Origin: Glandiceps talaboti
Taxonomy: Eukaryota; Hemichordata; Enteropneusta; Spengelidae
DNA length: 64,000 nucleotides
Direction: 5' to 3'
Assembly: GCF_964340395.1 (NCBI RefSeq)
Contig: NC_135551.1
Span: 1,927,501 to 1,991,500 of the forward strand
Within the stretch, counting starts at the first letter, position 1. Each line of letters starts with the position of its first letter. The position numbers and the translations under genes are program-made. Of the stretch, positions 1 to 36,107 are shown in pieces. A model generated the notes under the pieces. It was not told the DNA's origin. It did not search any database and saw only the letters and a list, made by a program, of their open reading frames with translations.

Positions 1-867
1 AGAGAAAGGAGAAACCGAAAAGCAAGTATTACCTACACTAGGCTACAGTTGTAGAAGAATTTCCTTATACTAGTTTGGCTACTGAAGTACAGGTTATCAC
101 CGACAGCTGTGGACGAATTTCCTTATACTAGTTTGGCTCCAGATTCAATTCTACAAATGGCAACGCAAGTCACTCTAATTCTAGCCCAGCAGCGGTCAAG
201 TAGTACACTGGGCAGACCATGTATATGTACCGATGAAGGCCATGTTGACAGAAATAGGTTGTACAGGTGCGCTGACGTGCCACGTGGCATTCAACCGCCA
301 TTACTTCATTACCCAGGAACCTGGAGTGTAGCAAGAGTTGTGCACTATTTTCATTGTATCATTGCATCCAGCACAAGGTCTAGGCCTTGGCCTGAAGCAA
401 TTTTAAATAGTACTAGTACTAGTACTAGTCTCCTCAGATACAGGACAAACTTTAAGCTATTTTGACTTGAGATCCAGTGTTCTCCTCAGGATTGAAGTCA
501 AGCACGATGATAATTTACATGTCATTAGCATAAATTTTACATATATTTTGCATATCTCCAACATTCAAACTGTCACTCATTTACCACACTTATTCACATA
601 ATAAATGGTATGAGTCAAGATTCCTCTTTTAAAAGTATGTATATTTCCCAATGTCATTTAAATTACATTTCATTTAGACAAGTTACTTCAGTAAACTACT
701 CAAACTGATTTGAAGATCTCCTGGTAGCCACAATTTCAGAAAGCAAATGATATCATCCAAAAGTAAGTACTAAAAATAACACAATATGGTGTGCCCCCAT
801 AAAGTGTGAAATGCTAGTGTTGTTGTAAACAATCAAGTGTGAAATGCTAGAGTTGTTGTAAACAATA
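1..867. other. Non-coding, no recognised gene; possible intron 6 or 3' end of FAAP100
   Basis: AT-rich DNA. A sequence of about 28 bases (GAATTTCCTTATACTAGTTT core) occurs twice, near 57 and 113. A run of ACTAGT repeats sits at 410-430. At 801-875 a ~38-bp segment containing AGTGTGAAATGCTAG and GTTGTTGTAAACAAT is repeated beside the 3' end of a LINE fragment. The missing FAAP100 terminal exon could be here, but no minus-strand acceptor plus reading frame was convincing. Confidence 0.4.
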
Positions 868-1380
868 AAGTGTGAAATAATAATAATACTTTATTGTCAT
901 ATGTAATGTACAATGAAATTTGTCGTGGTTCTGCGAAAAAGCACTCAAGTTAAAATATCATGACAACAACAATATATACAGATTACTAAAAATAAATACA
1001 TTCAGTAAAACACTGGAGAGTAAAACAACATTATGACTTGTTTTAAAATACGAACAGCTGATGGATAAAAAATATTTTTGAAACGATTGGTTTTGGCTTT
1101 GAAAAACCTATTACGTGTACCGGATGGTAACATGTCAAACAATGGGTGAGCCATGTGATAAATGTCACTACTTCCTGGTAGTGCGGGTTGTAAAAAGATA
1201 CTCTAGGGATGGGAGTTCAACGCCAATGATCCTAGCTGCTGTCCTAATTATTCTATTAAGTTTAAAACGATCTCTTTGAGTGGTATTACCATACCAGACT
1301 GTAATAGAAAATGTAAGAACACTCTCAATGACAGCCCGGTAGAATTTCGTTAAAATAACTAATACCAAAACCCTTCAGAC
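868..1380 (-). mobile_element. 3' end of a non-LTR retrotransposon (LINE), decayed
   Basis: On the minus strand the translation reads KFYRAVIESVLTFSITVWYG and RIIRTAARIIG, then after a stop or frame break HPLFDMLPSGTRNRFF and KTNRFKNIFYPSAVR. This is the usual C-terminal tail of reverse-transcriptase ORFs in several LINE clades. The plus strand begins with ATAATAATAATACTTTATTG, the complement of a typical short-repeat LINE 3' terminus with an AATAAA-like end. It is a 5'-truncated dead copy. Confidence 0.8.
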
Positions 1381-2027
1381 GCTGTAGCACTAATTATTTA
1401 CCGAAATTTACAGTTTTAAAAATTCATTTAAAAAACGAAGATTGATATCAACAAAAAACACCAAGAGAAGTCGGAAAATGTTATAAGGACTATATAAAGA
1501 AAAGATTAAAATATTATATATTCTCTGAGAACGAAGTCAAAATATTAAAAAATATTTAATTTTCACATTTACTGGTGTCATATTTCATTAATCATAAAGA
1601 AACACAAAGTAATAATAGTTTTGATACAATCATATCAAGAAGGATGTTTGCTGTAAATTTGTTTGTAATATCTCTATTCTGACATTTTTTATAATTTTTT
1701 TTAATACAACAAAGTAATAATGGAAAAATAGCCTTTACCGCTACTTGAAATTGGTCAGCACAAGTTGTATATGACCTACGCTGCTCAGAAAGGTAATGAC
1801 GTAAGGTAGCCTTTTCAGGCTTTTATAGTACTATGGAAGGACGACATCTAGCGCTGAATTAAGGAAAGCTACTGTAGTTACTGAGCAGTAACTGATGAAG
1901 ACTTCCAATTTGATGTCCTTAAGGTATACCAGTACACATTTATTATTATATTACACAGTGTACAGAGGTAGAATGGTTAGCGTCAGATAACTAACAAAAT
2001 CAATAAATACAATACATATTAGTTTAC

Positions 2028-25090
<23,063 letters not shown>

Positions 25091-26469
25091 TTTGAATTTT
25101 ACCCATCATGCACCGCATAGACAATGCGACCCCCTAGGTAACGTACGGCTGCCAAACCTGAAAATGGTTAGGGACTGAGCGATCAGTTTTTACGGCCGGG
25201 GGTGGGCCGGTGACTTCTTGTTCATGTTGTACTTAAAAATAGTGACCCCCCCCCCTATGATTCATCCACTTAACAATCCAACCCCAACCCCCTGACAAAT
25301 AAAAAAACACACTGACACCCCCCCCCCCCGACATCAGTCTTGTGCTTGCAAAAGACACTCAAAGCATAATACAGCACACTACATCGTTAATTTTACTTCT
25401 TACATTAACAGTAATTTTAAGTGTATCTGGTAAATTACTGTCCCAAATCCATTGCTTCACATGTATAAAGCTCTTTAGACAGGAACCCTATGAGAAGTAT
25501 GATTGTCTGTTCATGGACATACAAAATATTCATGGTTTAGTAACCAAAAGTTCTGGAATATCTCTGAGTGAACTATTACCATTATAGATTATTTCAGCTA
25601 ATTACACAGTACAATATTATAAATTAGTTATATAAAAGTATCACTAATTTTAGGGCTTCAAAAGTTAAATCATTTCAAGTCATATTGTCATATTGACGTT
25701 CTGGAATATCTCTTAGATTGAGTGAACTGTTACCATTATAGATTAATTCAGCTAATTGTAAAGTAAAATATTAGAAATGGAGTTATTATGTAAAATCAGA
25801 ATTATAGGAAGTAGGACGGTGAGATATAAGGGAGCCCTCATTATGTATGACCTGGGGGTCAGAGGAATATGGGGGGGCACTCAAAAGTGAAAAGGGGGTA
25901 ATCAAAAACTTGGGAGTGAAAGGGGGCTACTCAAAATTTTTGCTAACACTGAAGTATAGAACACACCTATATATAAACGATTATGCAAGTTATTTTTTCT
26001 GTTAGAATTTTTCAGTGCATATTGCATATATATAACCCATATGAAAATGCATACACATTCGACATATACATGTAGTTTCTGAAGCCAGTACAGTGGACTA
26101 TAACGATCTGTAACACGGATTGCTCAAATCGTTACTAGTAAATAGAGTTCTGTTACATGAAACAATTATTAAATTATTAATTGATAAAGTAGTAAGGAAT
26201 AACTTGGTTAAAGAAATAAACAGCTGAAGCCACACAGGAGGACAAAGTCTGACCAAAAAGGATCAACTCATCTAGAATATCACAGTGTAGATTATATGTC
26301 AGTCGGTATTAAAAGCATACCAGATACTGGGATGATATGGTAACTTGTTGAGCTGAAAATAAATCTCTGCCAGGTTTCATTGCACAGATATTTATAACTG
26401 GTAAATACTAATTATAAATATTAAATACATTTTGAAAACAAAGAATATGGTAATATATAGCTAACTTTT
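25091..26469. other. Upstream of FAAP100; no gene seen
   Basis: The FAAP100 promoter should lie just right of 25090, but no TATA box or other core element was obvious. C-rich and G-rich runs at 25244-25330 and 25860-25925, and TTAGGGACTGAGCGATCAGT near 25169, look like decayed remains of the GGGACCGGTCAG element family. Two ~60-bp stretches around TCTGGAATATCTCT near 25552 and 25700 are diverged duplicates. Confidence 0.5.
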
Positions 26470-28830
26470 CATTCATAGTACAATGTGATGTATGTGATGC
26501 TTGGATCCACAGAAAGTGTGATGGAGCGCCCTTGCATGAATTTAGACAAATATCTGAGCCTGGTATCACCTGGCTATGCCACAGATGTACACTTCCTCAA
26601 ACCAGTAGCGATGTCTTTAGTACCATAATTGATGACCTAACGGAAAGCACGGAAAACCTTGAAAGTTCTACCTTGAAACTAGATTTAAAAAAAAAAGGTT
26701 TGAAGCTGGCGCATTACAACATAAATGGTCTACTTGGCAAACTTGACCAACTAAAAATAGCCATAACCAGCAGAACATTTGATATCCCAGCCTTGTCTGA
26801 GATGAAACTAGACAACGAAATTAATGAAGATGAAATTTATATACAAGGTTATAAGGTTGCTTCAAGGGAGGGTTGAAACCGATGTGGAGGCGGAGTGTTG
26901 ATCTATTGTAGGGACCACCTCCAAACCCATCCTAAAACGGACACTGAACTTGACGATGACACTTTTGAATGCACCTGGGCAGAATTTAATTTACCCGCTA
27001 CAAAGCCATTCATCGTAGGTGCAACTTACATACCACCAAGTTATGCTATGGATGTTTTCTTCATAAAGTTAGAAACTGTTTTGAATCATATTACAAAACT
27101 AGATTCGTATATTTATCTTCTTGGTGACTTTAATAGACTTAATGAATAATAGAAATTGCTACTCTAAACGTCTTACCGACCTAACAGCAGATCACCAGCT
27201 TAGACAACTAAATTAATGATCCCACTAGGACAACTGAACACTCACAGACACTTATTGATCATATCTTTACATCAGTGTCTTGTGATAAGGCATTGTCTGC
27301 TGGTGTTATGTCGGTTGGTATTAGTGATCATGACCTTATCTATTGTGTCCACAAAGGTCACGTACCTAAACCACCTCCTAAAATTATCCACACAAGAGAG
27401 TGCAAAAAGTTTGATAATGAGGCTTTTAAACAAGAACTCAGATACTTTCCATGGTGTGTATTAGAAGTTTTTGACCACATAGATGACTCCTGGGAATGTT
27501 TTCAGAACATAATAAGTAGTATTTTTGATAAGCATGCCCCAAAATAACTAGAAGAGTCAGTGGTAATGATATGCCTTGGGTCACGGATGAAATCAGAACA
27601 CTGATTTACCAGCGGGACTACTTCCGCAAAAAGGCAGGTAGAGCAAAATCGTTACTGCTCAGTGGTTCAGGGAGAAATATAAATACTATAGAAATCAGGT
27701 GAATATATCTATAAGAAATTCAAAAAAAAATACTATGATGGATTAATTCTAGAAAACCTCCATAAACCCGACAAGCTATGGCATACACTTAAACAGATTA
27801 TTCCCAAAGTCAGCGTAAAGATATACATGAACTGAACATTGATAACAAGATTGTAAATGAACCTAAATCCATTGTATCTGTATTCAATGAATTCTTTAGT
27901 ACCATTGGTGCAAAACTAGCTTGCAAATTTTCCTCTGTAAACCTTATTAACACCTGTCAACCAAATCATGATGTCAAAAAGAGTAGTCCACTTGCCTTTA
28001 AAAAAATATGTGAAGCTGACATTGAAAGGGAGCTCGACAAGCTTTCTACCAAGAAAGCTGGAGGGATTGACTGCATACCCAGTAGGGTTTGCAAACTCGC
28101 TGCCTCCGAAATTGCTCGGCCCTTACATTGTCTGTTCAATTTTTCCTTAGTAAATGGCTTTTTACCGTCTCAATGGAAATGGGGGGAATATTTACAAGGA
28201 TGGTGATAATACAAACCCATCAAATTACAGACCGATTACAGTTCTGCCTGCCATTATGAAAGTGTTTGAAAAGTTTGTACATAAACAACTCTATAAACAT
28301 ATCCAAACGCATGATCTTTTAAATCAGTACCAGTCAGGTTTTAGACCTGAACACTCAACAAGTACAACACTAATAGATGTCAGTGAGTATGTCCTAAACA
28401 ACAATGAAACTGGGCTTTTAACCGGGGTTGTATTTTTTGATCTACAGAAAGAGTTCAACACGGTCGATGCCAATATCCTTTTATATAAGCTATCTAAAAT
28501 TGGCGTCAGTGATTATCTGACAATGAGAAAGCAGAGTGGCTATCTAAATGGAACACTAATTGAGCCACTCACAGTTGAATATGGTGTACCTCAAGGGTCC
28601 ATACTTGGCCCCTTACTTTTTATTGTTTTTATAGACAGTTTGCCAAATGTTGTTTCTATTTCTAAATGTAAAGTAGTTTTATTTGCTGATTATACAGCAC
28701 TTTTTATGCAAGTAAGAATGTCAGTGAAATTCAGCGGACACTAGGTAGGGTAAATGTAAACAAAACTAAAAGTATGCTACTAAACACGTCCAAACGTCTG
28801 AATCAATGTTCATCTAAAGTCCTTACGGTA

Positions 28831-31043
28831 CAGATAGCAGGCCAAATGGTGAAGCATGTCCAGGCTTTTAAATACAGTACAGATAGCAGGCCAAATGGTG
28901 GAGCATGTCCAGGCTTTTAAATACAGTACAGATAGCAGGCCAAATGGTGGAGCATGTCCAGGCTTTTAAATACAGTACAGATAGCAGGCCAAATGGTGGA
29001 GCATGTCCAGGCTTTTAAATACAGTACAGATAGCAGGCCAAATGGTGGAGCATGTCCAGGCTTTTAAATACGGTACAGATAGCAGGCCAAATGGTGGAGC
29101 ATGTCCAGGCTTTTAAAGTGTACATGCAAAGGTACATACTTTTTTTCGTAATTATGTTTATTTTGCCATAAAAATAAAGGAAATCGGGTTTGTAATAGTA
29201 CAATATAATTCTAACACGAGAAATTGCGCGAAAAATGAGGCACTCTTGGCTCAGCCACAGAGCACCTTCAGGTAAGTACCTCTCATTTGCATATGGATAG
29301 GACAGGATTTGGAACTTTATGACGTCACTTCGGGAACACAAACGCATTCGTTAGTGTATCTTTACATGCAAAGCCATTATGGTCGAACCAGAAGGTCAAC
29401 TTCAAAACCCGTTTTCGCCAGAACCCGACGTTGAATATTGATCAGATTCCTCAAGCGTAGAGCAATACACTCCAGCATTAACATCTGATGGTGTGATTTA
29501 GCCAAATTCATTCGAACCGACCGCTAGCAGTAACGATAGTTCCTCTGGCAGTGAATGAGTATGTCCGTGTTGTTTACATAAAGTGAATGCTGTTCAGCGT
29601 CCTTTGTTGACATAACTATTCAATGGGTGGAAAACAGCTCCTGCAGACAATGTAATCGAAACGAAAATTATGTAATATTTCCATTCCCATCAAACATACA
29701 GAGAATGAGAATGGCTTCAAGAGTTCCCCATAATATTCTCTCAAGTTGTTCAAATGTAGCGTGTTGTAACAGTACATTCAATCTATGACCATTCAAAATC
29801 TTCGCGAAAGTAGACCCACAAATTCGTTAGAGCAGAACGTTTTGTTGGATAACCGTCCCTCTTGAAAGCTATGTGTACACGTACTTTATTTCATTTTTTA
29901 CTGCGTTCATTACCATCCACACAGTGACATGAAGTGGTTTCATCTTCTTTCAAAGCACGGCCCATGTTCACTGAAGCCGACCGTACTGTGGTGTATTGTG
30001 TATTGTCTCCGACCATTTTTGTTTGAGTTTTTTATGGATAGACATGTCTTACGTTGTTGAAGTTATTTGACCTGGGAGCGTGATGCTTAGTGCTGACTGT
30101 ACTTTGCTGTGTCCATCCACTTTTGACATGTGATTGGCATGACACAGTAATTGTTCATGTAGACAAAACAATGGAAACAAAAATAGCAACATTATAATGA
30201 GCGTTGCGTCTTTTTACTTTGATATGATTCCGACGATGTATGTGATGTATCACAATGAAAACGATCGACTCCCAGCAACATGGAAATCAAAACATACAAT
30301 CGGACTACGCATTGTTTAAAAACAAATGCTATCGTAATGAAAATATTTTATGAAGCTAACTTGCTTTCTTGAAAACATCATTTCAAATTATTTTATTTGT
30401 CTTCCTTTTTTCGCTTTGATCATGGCTACACCGGTGGCGTGGAGAACCCCGGCCCCGGTAACATTTACCGACTTTCACTGTATGGCGTCACTGTCCAGTT
30501 TTTACGTGATTTCAACTGCCTTCACCCATTATTACCTACTCAGTTATATCACTCGGAAATGTGTGTAGGGTGATGTTTCACTGCGGGTGCTGCCGACAAA
30601 ACACCAAGGAACCATTGTTGTCGGAAGACTAAACTGGTACACCACAATATGTACAGTTACAGATAATACTATAATGCAAGCGTAATTAGTAATTCATAAG
30701 TAAACATTACACAAAGGCTTAGAAGGCTTTTGTAACACGTGGGACCTCGACACCTTTCGTGAGCTGGTTGCGGTGCCGAAGTTAGTCGAAGCACAGGGGA
30801 TTAAGGGGGCAAGTATTTTTGCGACTTTCTTGCCAATGCGCGCAATATTTAGAGGTATGAATGCAATTTCATTTATTTTTATGGCAAAATAAACATAATT
30901 ACGAAAAAAAGTATGTACCTTTGCATGTACACTTTAAATACAGTACAGATAGCAGGCAAAATGGTGGAGCATGTCCAGGCTTTTAAATACAGTACAGATA
31001 GCAGGCCAAATGGTGGAGCATGTCCAGGCTTTTAAATACCTTG
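28831..31043. repeat. 49-bp tandem duplication inside the LINE, eight units split by a transposon
   Basis: The unit starts CAGATAGCAGGCCAAATGGT at 28831, 28880, 28929, 28978, 29027 and 29076, and again at 30946 and 30995 on the other side of the TTAA element. The ancestral text encodes VQIAGQMVKHVQAFKYLG of the reverse transcriptase. As 49 is not a multiple of three, each copy shifts the frame. Confidence 0.93.
29117..30933. mobile_element. 1.8-kb non-autonomous DNA transposon, TTAA target site, copy 2
   Basis: TTAA flanks at 29113-29116 and 30934-30937. It has the same AGTGTACATGCAAAGGTAC termini and the same ~60-bp inverted repeats as 14593-16427, and the interior matches with only scattered substitutions and small indels. 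It sits in the 49-bp array of the decayed LINE, so it arrived after that array had formed. No transposase is encoded. Confidence 0.93.
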
Positions 31044-31766
31044 GTGTCTGGATTGACTCCCTCTTAAATTGGGAAACGCACATAACTAAGATCTGTAGTA
31101 AAATATCACAAAGGCTGGGTGTGCTAAGGAGGGTAAGGCCATATCTTACATTTGATACTACAAAGACGCTTTATAATGCGATGGTACTGCCACTGTTTGA
31201 CTACAGTGGAGTAGTGTTATCAAACAGTGGTACGACTTTGCTGACCAGACTTCAGAGGCTCCAAAATAGAACAGCCAGGATAATCCTTCAGTGTGGGCCT
31301 AGGACCCACTCTTTTACTATGTTAGATAGTTTAAATTGGTTGTCGTGTAATGAGCGTTTTGCTTTTCAGAAGGCGTGAGTTTATTTTAAAGTCTTTCATA
31401 AATTAACACCTCTGTATCTTACGCCGCCCCCCTGTAAAAACTGAAGGCTCCCTAAGACAAGACTATCGAGAATCGTAAATATATGTAGTAGACTTGTAGG
31501 AATAAGACTTACTGAGCTCGACTCGGAGAATTGCACAAACAAGCTTTCCATGGGAAATATCTGTCAATGCTAAATGATCCAGTTTGAATCTCTAACTTTT
31601 GGTCGCCGATTGCGTGTACCAACGGTTCAAGAGGTCATTTATCCCGTTGCCGTTATAAACATGAGCATATTATCTAAATCACTGACAGGGGGCCAAGCTC
31701 CTATCTCTTCCAGTAGAAATCGTTAGCCACTTTCTAATTGTTATGTGCTTATACGTTGGAAGATTG

Positions 31767-31850
31767 TTTGTTTGTTTGTTTATTTGTTTGTTTGTTTGTT
31801 TGTTTGTTTGTATTGTTTGTTTCTTTGTTTGTTTATTCATTGTCTTTGGA
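31767..31850. repeat. TTTG microsatellite
   Basis: Imperfect (TTTG)n between the two LINEs. Confidence 0.9.
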
Positions 31851-32001
31851 AGTGGTTTCGTTGTTTTTATCACCTGGTGTCAAGGCAGTTTTCCATGTTT
31901 AGTGGACAATGAATATCTTATTAATTCACAACAACATGACAAAAACGTGACGCTAAAACGTTGACCATGATCAATTTCGAAAAATAAAGTTTTGTGTATT
32001 T

Positions 32002-33500
32002 TTTTTTTATGGAAGGGACACGATAGAGTAGCACGTGACACAATGATTGGTGACATAGGCCAAGGGGGTTTAGGTATGCTAGACATTTGTGCAATGCAAA
32101 AGGCTTTCAAAGTAACGTGGGTTAAGTACTATCTGCTCCCATACTTCGACCCTTGGAAAGTTGTTTTAGACTACTATCTTAAACCAGTTGGTGGACAGCT
32201 TATCTTTAAATGTAATTTTTCTTTGAATGTACTTAATTTCGAGATTCCTCCTTTTTATCATGACATGTTAAGTGTTTGGAGCAACTATAGCCATGATAAG
32301 TCTACTTCATCTTCTTCTGAAATTATTTGGAATAACAAAAATATCCTCATTCAAGGGAAAAGTATTTTTCTTAAAACCTTTTATAATGTAGGAGTTCGAT
32401 ATGTCTCGGATATCTTCACTACTGATGGTAACATTAAAGGATGGGAGTATTTTCGTAATTTGGGGGTTAATCTAATAGATTTTCTGCAGTGGCAGGGATT
32501 GATATCGGCACTGCCTGTGAATTGGAGGAAAAACAAAGCTTTTTGTGTACGACCTGAAAACACCTTCCTCTTTCACAGTGAAGGTGGACTGATTGCATTG
32601 TTAAAGTCGGAACAAAAACAGCTACGTAAATTAATTTCAGGCAGTTACTTCATTAAACCAAAAAGTCAAATTTTCTTTAGTAACCTTTTTGAAGGTGATC
32701 TTGATTGGAACTTCATTTATAGTATGCCTTTTAAAGTTACAATCAGTAGTGTCGCTCGAGAATTTCAATGGAAAATAAGCCACAATATTCTGTATACTAA
32801 TTCCATGTTATATAACATGCGTTCTCCTTTAGTGGATACAGATGCGTGTACTTTTTGTCACAGAACATCTGAGACGTTAGTACACCTGTTTGTAGATTGC
32901 GAATATGTGAAAGCCATCTGGCAAGATATGTACACAACTTGGGGTGAGGCTTTGAATTGCCCTAGGTACCCGTCATCTCAACAGATTATTTTAGGTGATA
33001 AATGCTGGTCTAAATTACTGAATTATATTGTTCTCATGTATAAGAAAAATATCTACAGTTGTAAATTAAAAAAACAGCTGCCAAGCTTTAATTTACTAAG
33101 AATAGAAGTTAAACATAATCAAAACTTAGAATTGTTTATTTCACGTCGTAAGGGTACATTGCCAATATTCCTAGAAAAATGGAAAGATTTCGAGGCATAG
33201 AAGTATTCTAGTAGATGTAATGTATATATTTTCATCCTGACGGTAGTAATCTGTTTCTTTCTTTTTTTCAACAGTCATTATACAATTGTAGAATTTCTTT
33301 GATTTTGTAGTACATGACAAAGTGGGATATCATTTTTTTGCCTGCTTCTGTTTCTTGTTTTTGTTTTGTTCTGTACATGTACATCTTGTTTCTATGTCAA
33401 TTCATCCTAAAAAGAAAACCTAATTCATGACAACATGCATATATTATTGTATACTGTATAATTTCAATGGGTTTTCAATAAAGAACATGAAAGATAAAAA
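32002..33500 (+). mobile_element. 5'-truncated L1-like LINE with intact C-terminal ORF2 and target-site duplication
   Basis: The open frame to the stop at 33198-33200 (about 400 codons) starts at an FLWKG motif. It contains GQGGLGMLDICAMQKAFK, FQWKISHNILYTNSMLYNM and the zinc motif CTFCHRTSETLVHLFVDC (CX2C...HX4C), all typical of the L1/Tx1 ORF2 C-terminus. A 3' UTR ends in AATAAAGAACATGAAAGAT and a short A run. The 16-bp AAAGTTTTGTGTATTT lies at 31986-32001 and 33501-33516, a perfect target-site duplication. With no stops in the remaining frame, the insertion looks young. It lacks endonuclease and catalytic RT domains, so it is not autonomous. Confidence 0.93.
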
Positions 33501-33516
33501 AAAGTTTTGTGTATTT

Positions 33517-34200
33517 CTACATCTAAAACAAGCTAATAAGATTTGCCAATAAAAATACAACTTATGTATACTGTGAATATAGTGGTGGCTACTAGTAACG
33601 CCATATGACATAGCAAACGGAGTTGGTAATACTAATTTACCATGATTCTATCTAGGGAAATACATATCTACATCGTCATATATACACATCGTGTAATCAC
33701 ATCACATAGAGATCCCAGTTTCTAATTTTAACAAAAATAAATGTATTTATACTGAAAAAAATCATCGATGTAATTACATATATTTCTGACTTCACGAGGG
33801 AATTGATTATACCGTGAAAATGGACTAATAATAAGATCAGAACCGTGATCTCACTGGGATTATGACTTTTGACCACTGCATAGAAAGTATACAATGTTGT
33901 GGCCTAAAGTCCAGTCGTATGGTCGCCTTTCACCTTCAATTCCGGCCTAACATTTCGCCAACTGTAAATTATGGGACAGACATAAAAGTCATAGTTAACA
34001 ATGTTGTGGATGTCCGTGATTACTAGATCAGAAAATGTGAGTGTGTTATAATGGTCGTCATGATGTGATTCAGTGAAACAAGTCCAATCACTACATGTAT
34101 TTCATCTCCATTGTTTATACCATTACATAATTTGCTAGGTATAACCATGTTACAGACTGGTCATCCGATCCAGTCTACTTTACTAAAGCTCGTCAGACCA
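33517..34200. other. Intergenic / 3' UTR of the K+ channel gene
   Basis: No gene seen. The channel's 3' UTR must run leftwards from 34200, but I found no canonical AATAAA on the minus strand here. Confidence 0.4.
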
Positions 34201-34913
34201 CTAACTGTAGTGTGGGCTGAGACTAAAGCAATTCCAATGAAACAGCCAGTTAGCGAATCTAGCAGCCCTTTCCCACACCAGATTGATGCAAATAGATATG
34301 ATCACGAACCCAAATATGATATATAGTGACACAACTAAATGTTTGGAAGCTGGATCTGTAGCCGGGAGTAGATCACCAAAACCGATGGTTGTCAGGGTAA
34401 CAAGTGAAAAATAGAAAGCTGGGCCATAGTTCCAGTCTTCCATTTCTTGAAAAATGGCGGAAAATATCAAAATGTAGACGATGACTACTATTAGTAGTAC
34501 AAAGATAGGAACTTCAACGTAACCAAGAGAGGTGCGGTCTGTGATGACGATGGTATGTGTGTCAGGAGTTTGTCTGTCCACCGCTTTGACTCTCTGTCCC
34601 TGTGATACGGATGGTTCTTCCCCTTCCTCGTCTTCTTCTGCGATGTTTTCAAGGTCAATTCTCTGAATGTTATCGTTATCCGGGTTTTGCAGCTCTCGGA
34701 ATTGTTCATTGGTCTCGTACGACCGACCTCCGAACACAGAAGACCAAAGACGTACAATCAGACAACGCACATACCAATAGACTCTCTTCACAGGCTGGGA
34801 AAGATGTTCGCCCAGTTTGAAAATATACATGAAGAATAATGGAATACCGACAACGCTGTAAATCACAAATGCTATTATTCCATACACAGTTTGAGGTGTC
34901 ATGTGACCATAGC
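34201..34913 (-). CDS. K2P channel exon 2 (residues 163-399): filter 1 completion to stop
   Basis: Acceptor CTCTCTTTACAG precedes GCTATGGTCACATG, completing GYGH of filter 1. TM2, the long loop, TM3, filter 2 (TTIGFGD) and TM4 follow, with a TAG stop at 34203-34201 soon after. The loop holds a phosphorylatable Ser/Thr-rich part before TM3; no calcineurin (PxIxIT) motif was verified. Confidence 0.95.
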
Positions 34914-35927
34914 CTGTAAAGAGAGAAAAGTAAACATAATAGTCATATCGTCACGTGCAAGGACCAATATTTGAATAATTAACTATTTCGGTAGATTCGT
35001 CCACTTGTCTAAAAATATTAAATTCATTTCTCAAATAGAATTACCAGACACATAGTTTTAACCCTGTCTCTTATCGGTTGAATGACGAGAGAACTATAGA
35101 CATGACATATTGTGATCAGTTGAATGTAAAGTGTAAGAGAAAAGATTAATGAGAACAAGTGGTCTAATAGTTAGTCTAGTTCCTGACGACCGTATTCCGA
35201 TTTTACACTACGTTTTCTTCACAGTAATAATCCGTGACATTAAGTGGCCAAGTGATATACCTATTGAAAATGTCAAATAGAATATAGATATTTAGGCAAA
35301 ATCTCCATATTATCTGTTTTCTTAATATCTGGATAAGTTTCACCCAATTGCGATTTTTTCAAAAATCGGACATGAATGTACACAAGACCATTCAATTTTT
35401 GAAAACATAAAACCCTCTCAGCCCTTCTTTTAGTGGCCATTTATTCATCGCTATGTGATCTGTCATATGGTGCTACCAATTACGGATTACAAATGAACGG
35501 GCGTTATTGTATTGTAAACAATAAATCGGTCATTAGGCTATTCGCTCAATCGATTTTTGCAATATCGCTTAATGACCTATGAACCTCCAGCCACTCAACG
35601 CAATGTAGGCGTGGCTTTCAGGATTCTCAGTATTGTCAACCTCGTCAACTTACTTTCCTATCTGTACATTCTGGAATAAAATGATGCAACTGATAAGGCT
35701 GTGAGCAAAATTTACGGGGGGAAAATAGGGGAGGCATGAAAAGAATTGAGGGTTCAAGGCGAGGGCCATGAAAGGGATGTCCCCCGAAATAGTTTACTCA
35801 TGGATTGAAACAAATGAAACCTCAGGAGTGGTCGGTTACAGAGTAAATTAAATAATGTAAATTAAAGAACTACTTCTAAAACCTATATTCAGTAATACAC
35901 TGGGTGGCAGTCAAGCGATAGTCAGTC

Positions 35928-35972
<45 letters not shown>

Positions 35973-35974
35973 AA

Positions 35975-36011
<37 letters not shown>

Positions 36012-36016
36012 AATCT

Positions 36017-36107
<91 letters not shown>

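Larger units (their letters stand above)
26470..31660 (+). pseudogene. Decayed non-LTR retrotransposon (CR1/L2-like): PHD-like finger, endonuclease and reverse transcriptase
   Basis: In order: a PHD-like Cys/His finger (CDVCDAWIHRKCDG...WLCHRC, from 26478), APE endonuclease pieces (LKLAHYNINGLLGKLDQL at 26701, YLLGDFN at 27117, ISDHD at 27322), then reverse transcriptase with NYRPITVLPAIMKVFEKF (28223), VVFFDLQKEFN, YGVPQGSILGPLLF and VLFADYTALF. After the TTAA insertion come FKYLGVWIDSLLNWETHIT (31031) and the thumb region to 31376. Several frameshifts and stops break it. The catalytic FADD reads FADY. A 1.8-kb DNA transposon (29117-30933) and eight 49-bp duplications interrupt it, so it is inactive. 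Confidence 0.93.

Noticed and set aside
32002-33500. Host gene of 402 aa
   Set aside because: Motifs are those of L1/Tx1 ORF2, and the flanking 16-bp target-site duplication marks it as a retrotransposon insertion.
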